This document shows positions 47,610 to 53,234 of a DNA stretch of 53,234 bases, one piece after another. The DNA comes from an uncultured Dorea sp. (GTDB lineage Bacteria > Bacillota > Clostridia > Lachnospirales > Lachnospiraceae). The position numbers and the translations under genes were made by a program. Location: assembly GCA_910584575.1 (NCBI GenBank), contig CAJUBG010000024.1:1-53234 (forward strand). The letters run 5' to 3'. Positions within the stretch are counted from its first letter, which is position 1; the number at the start of each line of letters is the position of its first letter. The notes below the pieces were generated by a model. It saw nothing but the letters and a program-made list of their open reading frames with translations, ran no database searches and was not told the DNA's origin.

Positions 47610-48869
47610 TTGCTGTTAAAAATCATCCGATACATCAAAGGATACATCCGTATTCGGATTACAGGGTACTCGACGGAGAGATTCTTAAATGCGTGCAGCC
47701 ATAAAGGGATTGTATTGTGGGGGCTTACGCCGGTGAACCGAGCATACGAGATGAATATCCAGGTTAAGGGCTTCCGGCAGTTAAAACCGATCATCAGGAA
47801 GACGGGAACCAAGGTAGTGATTGTGGGGCGGTTCGGTCTTCCTTTTTTTTTACATAAATACCGTAAACGGAAATTATTTTTTGCAGGGGCTCTCCTTTCC
47901 CTGGCTCTGGTATTTCTCATGTCCAGGTATATCTGGAACATTGACATTCGGGGCAATCTTACCTACACGGACGAGACTCTCCTACGTTTCCTTGCAAGCA
48001 CCCAGGTTACGAACGGGATGCCTGTGTCCGAGGTGGACTGCGCAAGGATTGTAAAAGACATCCGAAAGGAATATAATGACATTATCTGGGTTTCAGCCTC
48101 AATAAAGGGGACGCGGCTGATGATACAGGTGAAGGAGAATGAGGATTCGCTGCCAGCTATGGACGAGGCCCTTCAGGAGACGGAGGGAGAACCTAAGGCT
48201 ATGGATATCGTTGCCGACCAAGACTGCACCATCACTAAGATTGTTCCGCGAAACGGGATTCCCATGGTGAAGGAGGGACAGGAGGTAAAGGCAGGGGATA
48301 TCCTGGTATCCGGCCAGGTTCCGGTATTGGACGATTCAGGATGCGTGGTCGCCTACCAGTATCATAAGGCGGACGCAGATATCCAGGGACGCACCTCCAT
48401 TGAATATCAGGATGAGATTGGCCTGACCTATGAGGAAAAAGAGTACGCTGACATTGAGAAAAAGGAATATACTTTGAAAATAGGCAGTTACTATGCAAGG
48501 CTTGGCTCTATTCGTAATTCCTACGAGGCATGGGAAATGTACGGCTCTGTCAAGCAACTGTGTATCGGTGATAATTTCTATCTTCCCGTCTTTTACGAGA
48601 AAAGAATCGCGAAGCCTTACCGCCCTTTGGAGAAAAAGTACACGAAAAATGAGCTTCAGAGGATATTAAGTACAAGTTTTCAGCGATATTGTAAAGATTT
48701 GGATAAAAAGGGGGTAGAAATTATTGAGAATAATGTTAAAATATACACAGGGTCAGAAAAAGCCGAGGCGAAGGGGAGGCTTATTGTCCTAACACCTGTC
48801 GGAGCCTTGACCCAATCTCAATTACTGGAGGTTCCGGTAATCGAAGAACAAGACGAGACAGGAGAATAA
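47610..48869 (+). CDS. yqfD: sporulation membrane protein YqfD
   Basis: 419 residues starting at TTG 47610 with AAGGAGG. Short cytoplasmic N-terminal domain, one membrane helix (about 88-108, LFFAGALLSLALVFLMSRYIW), then a large extracytoplasmic region beginning IDIRGNLTYTDETLL, a POTRA-like start, and C-terminal beta-sheet. Length and the yqfC-yqfD-phoH-ybeY order are those of Firmicutes. Expressed under sigma-E with yqfC; exact role unknown. Confidence 0.93.
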   Translation: MLLKIIRYIKGYIRIRITGYSTERFLNACSHKGIVLWGLTPVNRAYEMNIQVKGFRQLKPIIRKTGTKVVIVGRFGLPFFLHKYRKRKLFFAGALLSLALVFLMSRYIWNIDIRGNLTYTDETLLRFLASTQVTNGMPVSEVDCARIVKDIRKEYNDIIWVSASIKGTRLMIQVKENEDSLPAMDEALQETEGEPKAMDIVADQDCTITKIVPRNGIPMVKEGQEVKAGDILVSGQVPVLDDSGCVVAYQYHKADADIQGRTSIEYQDEIGLTYEEKEYADIEKKEYTLKIGSYYARLGSIRNSYEAWEMYGSVKQLCIGDNFYLPVFYEKRIAKPYRPLEKKYTKNELQRILSTSFQRYCKDLDKKGVEIIENNVKIYTGSEKAEAKGRLIVLTPVGALTQSQLLEVPVIEEQDETGE

Positions 48870-48872
48870 CGG

Positions 48873-49883
48873 ATGGGATTAATGGAGGCAGTCATCGACA
48901 TTCCGGCTGAGCATGAGGCAAATGTGTTCGGCCAGTTTGATGTTTTTGCGAAGAAGATAGAACGGACGCTTCACGTTACCTTGATTGCAAGGGGCGAGAG
49001 CGTGAAGATCATGGGGGAAGCGGCGAACGTAGAGAAGGCGAGGAAGGTGCTTGTGCAGCTTACAGGGCTGTCCAGAAGGGGAGGCACGGTAAGCGAGCAG
49101 AATGTGGATTATACCCTTGCCCTGGTGATGGAGGACAGTAAAGAGAGTATCTTAGAGCTGGACGCAGAGCTTATCTGCCACACCCTCCAGGGCAAGCCCA
49201 TTAAGCCCAAGACTCTGGGGCAGAAGGCTTATGTAGACGCCCTGAGAAAGAACATGATTGTATTTGGCTTAGGGCCTGCGGGTACGGGAAAGACCTACCT
49301 TGCCATGGCTATGGCAATTACCGCATTCCGCAACAATGAGGTGGGAAGGATTATCTTAACAAGGCCCGCCATAGAGGCAGGGGAGAAGTTGGGTTTTCTG
49401 CCGGGAGATTTGCAGAGTAAGATTGACCCCTATCTTCGGCCCTTGTACGACGCCTTGTACCAGATTATGGGGGCGGAGAGCTTCCTTAAGAATTCTGAAC
49501 GGGGGCTGATTGAGGTTGCGCCCCTGGCATATATGAGAGGGAGGACTTTGGATAATGCATACATTATTCTGGATGAGGCACAGAATACCACTCCGGCTCA
49601 GATGAAGATGTTTCTGACCAGAATCGGGTTTGGCTCTAAGGTGGCTGTCACGGGGGATACCTCACAGAAGGATCTGCCTGCCGGACAGGTATCAGGGCTT
49701 GACGTGGCGGTTTCTGTCCTAAAGAATATTGATGATATAGCGATATGCAATCTGACCAGCAGAGATGTAGTGCGCCATCCGTTAGTGCAAAAGATTGTGA
49801 AGGCGTATGAGGAGTACGAGAAACGAAGCACCAATAGAGGCAGAGACGGCAGTATGAAGCGGGACAGACACAGAAAGAGATAA
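48873..49883 (+). CDS. PhoH-like ATPase
   Basis: 336 residues. N-terminal KH-like region (about 10-75), then a P-loop ATPase with Walker A GPAGTGKT (134-141), TRPAIEAGEKLGFLPGD, and Walker B IILDEAQNTT. PhoH/YbeZ works next to YbeY in rRNA maturation and decay, and may be an RNA helicase. GACAGGAG before ATG 48873, 3 nt after yqfD. Confidence 0.95.
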   Translation: MGLMEAVIDIPAEHEANVFGQFDVFAKKIERTLHVTLIARGESVKIMGEAANVEKARKVLVQLTGLSRRGGTVSEQNVDYTLALVMEDSKESILELDAELICHTLQGKPIKPKTLGQKAYVDALRKNMIVFGLGPAGTGKTYLAMAMAITAFRNNEVGRIILTRPAIEAGEKLGFLPGDLQSKIDPYLRPLYDALYQIMGAESFLKNSERGLIEVAPLAYMRGRTLDNAYIILDEAQNTTPAQMKMFLTRIGFGSKVAVTGDTSQKDLPAGQVSGLDVAVSVLKNIDDIAICNLTSRDVVRHPLVQKIVKAYEEYEKRSTNRGRDGSMKRDRHRKR

Positions 49884-49901
49884 GAACAAAAGGAGAAAAT
49901 C

Positions 49902-50396
49902 ATGACACTTTATTTTGAAGAAGAAGGGGATTTAATACTCCCTCTAAAGTGCCGAGAGATTGCGCAGAAGGTGATTGAGTCGGCGCTTGACGCTGTGGGA
50001 TGCCCTTATGAGGCTCAAGTTAGCCTTCTGCTTACCATGAATACACAGATTCAGGAGATGAACGCCAAGTTCCGTGAGATAGAAAAGCCTACGGATGTGC
50101 TCTCATTTCCTATGATTGAGTACCCGGCGGCGGGTGAGTTTGGTTTCCTTGAGGAGAGGGACGACTGCTTTGAGCCGGAGACAGGCGAGCTTTCCCTGGG
50201 GGATATCGTCATTTCCAAAGAAAAGGTCATAACCCAGGCAGAGGAGTACGGACATTCCGTTCTGCGGGAATATGCGTTCCTGATTGTACATTCCATCCTG
50301 CACCTGACCGGATACGACCATATAGAGGAGGCTGAACGCCGGCTCATGGAAACAAAGCAGGATGAGATCATGGATGTCCTGAATATATTACGATAA
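49902..50396 (+). CDS. ybeY: endoribonuclease/rRNA maturation factor YbeY
   Basis: 164 residues. Zinc-binding HSILHLTGYDH (HxxxHxxGxDH) and the substrate-binding strand KPTDVLSFPM, with a 20-residue acidic insert (EERDDCFEPETGE) before LGDIVIS. It acts in 16S 3'-end maturation and 70S quality control. AAAAGGAG before ATG 49902, 18 nt after phoH. Confidence 0.97.
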   Translation: MTLYFEEEGDLILPLKCREIAQKVIESALDAVGCPYEAQVSLLLTMNTQIQEMNAKFREIEKPTDVLSFPMIEYPAAGEFGFLEERDDCFEPETGELSLGDIVISKEKVITQAEEYGHSVLREYAFLIVHSILHLTGYDHIEEAERRLMETKQDEIMDVLNILR

Positions 50397-50409
50397 GAGG
50401 GAGCAATTT

Positions 50410-52080
50410 ATGGCTGAACGACGAAGAAAAAGAGATAAGAATTTTCTGGTACAGGGCTCTATACTGGCATTTGCGGGAGTGATTACCAAGATTATAGGCG
50501 CTGTTTACAGAATTCCGCTTACCAATACGGTGGGGACGGAGGGGATGGGATACTATAACGTAGCCTTTTCTATCTATACCATTGCTTTGATGCTTACCTC
50601 ATACAGCCTCCCCCTTGCCGTGTCCAAGCTTGTGTCGGCGCGGGTGGCCATCGGTCAGTATCGGAACGCCTACAAGGTGTTCAAATGCGCCCTGATGTTT
50701 GCAGTCGTTGCAAGCGGTATCGTTTCACTTGCAATTTTTTTCGGGGCGGAATTTATTGCAGATACGCTTATGTCCATGGATATGAGCGTCTATGCCCTGC
50801 GAGTCCTTGCGCCCTGTATTTTCGTGGTGGCGCTGCTTGGCGTTGTACGGGGGTTTTTCCAGGGAAACGGCTCTATGATGCCTACCGCATTTTCCCAGGT
50901 TATTGAGCAGATTGTCAATGCGGTGGCTTCTATCGTGGGGGCTTATCTGCTGCTTCAGACAGGGAAGGAGATTGCGCAGACGAGAGGGGACGACTCTTAC
51001 GGCGCGGCATACGCGGCGGCAGGAGGAACGGTGGGAACCATTATGGGAGCCTTTGTGGCCCTCTTGTTCGTGGGCGTGGTATTTATCGCCTATTATCAGT
51101 TGTTCCGCAGAAAGATGCGGCGGGACAGAAGCCGGAAGCGTGAGAGCTACCGGAGGATTTACCGGATTCTGTTAATGACCATTGCGCCGGTTATTTTGAG
51201 CGCCACGGTTTACAATATCAGCGACTTTTTGGATACCGCTATTTTCAATAACATCATGGCGGCACAAGGCGCCCAAAAGACCGAGTATGCCAGCCTCATG
51301 GGGATTTTTGGCAGCCAGTTCAACACGCTGATTAATGTGCCTCTTTCTGTGGCGACGGCGTTGGCAGCGTCTCTGATTCCGAGCCTGGTGGCGACGGTGC
51401 AGACGGGAAGCCGCAAGCAGGTACATAGCAAGATTAACACGGCAATCCGTTTTAATATGATGATTGCGATTCCCTGTGCCGTGGGGCTTACGATACTGGC
51501 AAAGCCGCTTATGGATCTTCTGTTCTATACGGAGGATAACACCACGGCTGCCCTGATGCTGCAGCTTGGCGCTGTTTCCGTGGTTTTTTTCTGCCCGTCC
51601 ACGCTGACCAACTCTGTCCTTCAGGGATTGGATGATATGATGACGCCAGTGAAGAATTCTTCCATTGCGCTGGCGGTGCATGTTGTCTCGCTGCTTGTGA
51701 TGATGGTGGCCTTTAAATGGAACATTTACGCTGTGGTGATGAGCAGGACGATTTTTGCCGCCACGGTTTATATGCTCAACTCCCACGCTCTCAGGGAGAG
51801 AGTTGGCTATGTGCAGGAAAAGAAGCGGACGTTTATCTTACCCACCATTGCGGCGTTAATCATGGGGGCAGCGGCTGTGATTGTGCACCTGCTCTTTGAA
51901 TTGTTTGCAGGAACACGGATTGCTACGATATTTGCACTGTTGGCGGCGGTTCCTACCTACGGAATCGCGTTGGTGCTGCTTGGAGCCGTGACAGAGGATG
52001 AGATTGAGAGTATGCCAAAAGGCGCGCTGCTTTTATCCATCTGCCGGAAAATGCATCTGTTTCGGGATGTTTACCGTTAA
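50410..52080 (+). CDS. MurJ/SpoVB-type polysaccharide flippase
   Basis: 556 residues, about 14 membrane helices, MVF/PST family. FLVQGSILAFAGVITKIIGAVYRIPL at the N terminus (read in part) and a cytoplasmic basic loop near 238-255 (RRKMRRDRSRKRESYRR) are characteristic of the SpoVB/YtgP branch. Such proteins flip lipid-linked wall precursors; SpoVB acts in cortex synthesis and MurJ (YtgP) in vegetative wall, and the sequence alone does not separate them. Short gap after ybeY, so it may be part of the yqfC transcript. Confidence 0.9.
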   Translation: MAERRRKRDKNFLVQGSILAFAGVITKIIGAVYRIPLTNTVGTEGMGYYNVAFSIYTIALMLTSYSLPLAVSKLVSARVAIGQYRNAYKVFKCALMFAVVASGIVSLAIFFGAEFIADTLMSMDMSVYALRVLAPCIFVVALLGVVRGFFQGNGSMMPTAFSQVIEQIVNAVASIVGAYLLLQTGKEIAQTRGDDSYGAAYAAAGGTVGTIMGAFVALLFVGVVFIAYYQLFRRKMRRDRSRKRESYRRIYRILLMTIAPVILSATVYNISDFLDTAIFNNIMAAQGAQKTEYASLMGIFGSQFNTLINVPLSVATALAASLIPSLVATVQTGSRKQVHSKINTAIRFNMMIAIPCAVGLTILAKPLMDLLFYTEDNTTAALMLQLGAVSVVFFCPSTLTNSVLQGLDDMMTPVKNSSIALAVHVVSLLVMMVAFKWNIYAVVMSRTIFAATVYMLNSHALRERVGYVQEKKRTFILPTIAALIMGAAAVIVHLLFELFAGTRIATIFALLAAVPTYGIALVLLGAVTEDEIESMPKGALLLSICRKMHLFRDVYR

Positions 52081-52081
52081 T

Positions 52082-52109
52082 CTGTCAAAAATGAATGAAT
52101 GTGTATAAA
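52082..52109 (+). promoter_or_regulatory. possible weak promoter for the BofC-like gene
   Basis: CTGTCA (52082-52087), 16 nt, TATAAA (52104-52109). Confidence 0.3.
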
Positions 52110-52154
52110 ATCAGGAAAAATGACCGATACTGAACTAAAAAAGGAGTTGTCCTT

Positions 52155-52565
52155 ATGAGAAATAAGTTAGGTATCGGTTTTTTTGGTGTTATGATTGTGG
52201 CGTTAATGCTGGTGACAGGAGCTTATCAGTTAAGCTATCAGAGAGCGAAGGAGAATCTGGAGGTTAAAAGGCAGGTTGCTGAGAATACCCAGGCAGAGAG
52301 CAGACAGACAGAGGAGACAAAAGCTGCCACCAAAGATCCGGCTGCGGTTGCGGCGGACGGACAGGCGCTTAAGGAGGATTGTTATTATTTGATGGAGGTA
52401 AACGGTTACGTTGTGGTTTACCTAAGCGACAAAAAGACGCCTTATGAGTACACGGATATCAAGTACGACGACCTGCCCGCAGAGCTTCGGGATGAGATTC
52501 GGAATGGAAAATATATGGAGGATGCCAAGTCCCTGTATGGTTTTCTTGAAAATTATTCCAGTTAA
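52155..52565 (+). CDS. membrane-anchored protein with BofC C-terminal-like domain
   Basis: 136 residues: an N-terminal signal anchor (about 6-26), a Glu/Thr/Ala-rich linker (about 35-70), then a small domain CYYLMEVNGYVVVYLSD...YTDIKYDDLPAELRDEI...LYGFLENYSS. That pattern (a VVVY strand, TDI, LP, and an LEDYSS-type end) matches the BofC C-terminal domain of clostridial and bacillar proteins. B. subtilis BofC is a forespore inhibitor of SpoIVB signalling; here only the second domain is present, so the function may differ. AAAAAAGGAG before the ATG. No terminator recognised. Confidence 0.65.
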   Translation: MRNKLGIGFFGVMIVALMLVTGAYQLSYQRAKENLEVKRQVAENTQAESRQTEETKAATKDPAAVAADGQALKEDCYYLMEVNGYVVVYLSDKKTPYEYTDIKYDDLPAELRDEIRNGKYMEDAKSLYGFLENYSS

Positions 52566-52690
52566 GATGTGTTTGTATGAGAAATATGCTGGTGATTGTA
52601 AAAAAGTCAAGAAGAAATTAGAATTTTAATTGCCTTTAGTGAGTTTCTACATCTTGCACAATTTTACCAACTACTTTTTGTGCATGGTGA

Positions 52691-52716
52691 CAAGGCGTGC
52701 CTTGGGGCACGCCTTG
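52691..52716. repeat. perfect palindromic hairpin near the IS end
   Basis: 11-bp G+C-rich stem with a TTGG loop and no T run. It could be an IS-internal terminator on the minus strand, a transposase-binding structure, or an IS30 target hot spot. Confidence 0.7.
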
Positions 52717-52788
52717 AAGCAAGACGCAGGTTTACTTTTTCTTTTCGTTTTGGCTTTTCCCGCGAAACGGTGATAAATTTAGCTTTAT

Positions 52789-53234
52789 TTAAAGGGCGGA
52801 GGTTCTTTGGCTTTTCTGTGATTGTACTATGTCGTTTGCGGATAATCCTTCAAATATTGCACGGGGGTAGTTGTTCATCCATTCTTGTATGGCACTTATG
52901 TATTCTTCATCATATTGGGATATATCCGCGCCTTTAGGTATCCAGCGCCTTATTAGTCGATTGGCGTTTTCGTTACTTCCTCTTTCACTACTGCAATAAG
53001 GATGGCAGTAGTATAATTCCGTCCGTGGCTTATTTGTTCCGAGCGATGTTTCTATCCATTCTGAATCTAGGAATTCTACCCCATTATCACAAGTGATTGT
53101 TTTATATCTCTCTTTAAAAGCTGAATGGCCTAACGATATTTCAATACTGTCAAGTCGGGTGCATACCTCTTTGATTGATTTTGCGTCTATCTTGTATATT
53201 TCTTCCTCCCGTGTCATTCGTTCCGTTAGAACTA
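52789..53234 (-). CDS. IS30-family transposase, C-terminal part
   Basis: The last 142 residues from the internal Met at 53217 are intact to the stop; the frame continues open to the window edge (VLTERMTREEE, the usual L-V-E-R-x-T-R block), so the 5' end lies outside. DDE core: second Asp in TCDNGVEF, Glu in SERGSNENANRL, followed by IRRWIPKG; the NYPRAIFEGLSANDI end is also typical. The visible part shows no frameshift, so the element may be active. Confidence 0.92.
   Translation of the reverse strand, partial: VLTERMTREEEIYKIDAKSIKEVCTRLDSIEISLGHSAFKERYKTITCDNGVEFLDSEWIETSLGTNKPRTELYYCHPYCSSERGSNENANRLIRRWIPKGADISQYDEEYISAIQEWMNNYPRAIFEGLSANDIVQSQKSQRTSAL

Larger units (their letters stand above)
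52655..53234 (-). mobile_element. IS30-family insertion sequence, right portion (truncated by window)
   Basis: The element runs off the right edge. Its left boundary is uncertain: within the gene-free 52566-52788 there is an inverted repeat TTGCACA/TGTGCAA-type pair (52655-52661 and 52678-52684) and a separate perfect 11-bp palindrome stem CAAGGCGTGCC/GGCACGCCTTG (52691-52716, loop TTGG). The inverted-repeat end of the IS is probably in 52640-52780. No target duplication can be checked here because the other end is missing. Confidence 0.6.

Overview
This 53.2 kb window looks like a stretch of core chromosome from a spore-forming, motile, gut-type Firmicute, most likely family Lachnospiraceae (Clostridia). 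The reasons are a complete spoIIIA operon, yqfC/yqfD, SpoIIIE/FtsK, TepA-type ClpP, the Cthe_2159-type carbohydrate-binding protein with a VTC/DUF4956 pair, a sigma-D-type promoter on a YjfB gene, a methyl-accepting chemotaxis protein, and the rimP-nusA-ylxR-ylxQ-infB-rbfA order of Firmicutes. No tRNA, rRNA, CRISPR array, prophage or replication origin was seen. Almost all genes are on the + strand; the exceptions are one AAA ATPase gene and an IS30 transposase at the right edge.

Layout. 1-8.4 kb: mazF toxin, a CBS/CorC protein, a YebC regulator, O-acetylhomoserine sulfhydrylase (metY), a ClpP-like TepA protease, the FtsK/SpoIIIE DNA pump and formate-THF ligase. 8.4-13.4 kb: a zinc-ribbon/TPR/chitobiase-domain membrane protein with an internal minisatellite, rubredoxin, a chemotaxis receptor and a D,D-carboxypeptidase. 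13.4-15.0 kb: a small accessory islet with a lone AAA ATPase on the minus strand and scars of two deleted genes. 15.1-21.2 kb: a polyphosphate-polymerase-like VTC protein, a DUF4956 membrane protein and a beta-helical carbohydrate-binding lipoprotein, followed by an XpaC/TelA pair. 21.2-34.4 kb: a translation/RNA-metabolism superoperon (rimP, nusA, ylxR, ylxQ, infB, rbfA, nrnA, truB, ribF), a Na/Pi transporter, rpsO and pnp, the last two with structured leaders. 34.5-39.9 kb: a small orphan protein and spoIIIAA-AH. 40.0-46.4 kb: a large FtsA-like protein, an A+T-rich pair (S51 peptidase, unknown), a HAD phosphatase, ilvN and ilvC. 46.4-52.6 kb: YjfB, a small membrane protein, yqfC-yqfD-phoH-ybeY, a MurJ/SpoVB-type flippase and a BofC-like protein. 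52.6 kb to end: part of an IS30-family element.

Regulation read from the sequence: several good sigma-A promoters with 17-nt spacers (ftsK, mcp, AAA ATPase, rimP operon, rpsO, the 63-aa orphan, ftsA-like, HAD, ilvN), a textbook sigma-E promoter before yqfC, a sigma-E-like one before spoIIIAA and a sigma-D (FliA) promoter before yjfB. Many intrinsic terminators delimit the units. The most unusual regulatory structures are the metY terminator whose 3' arm carries the tepA Shine-Dalgarno, the stacked hairpins before pnp, and a HAD terminator overlapping the ilvN promoter. No wholly new multi-gene system was recognised. The best candidates for undescribed biology are the FtsA-like protein with duplicated C-terminal modules, the zinc-ribbon repeat protein, the lone AAA ATPase and the VTC/DUF4956/carbohydrate-binding cassette.
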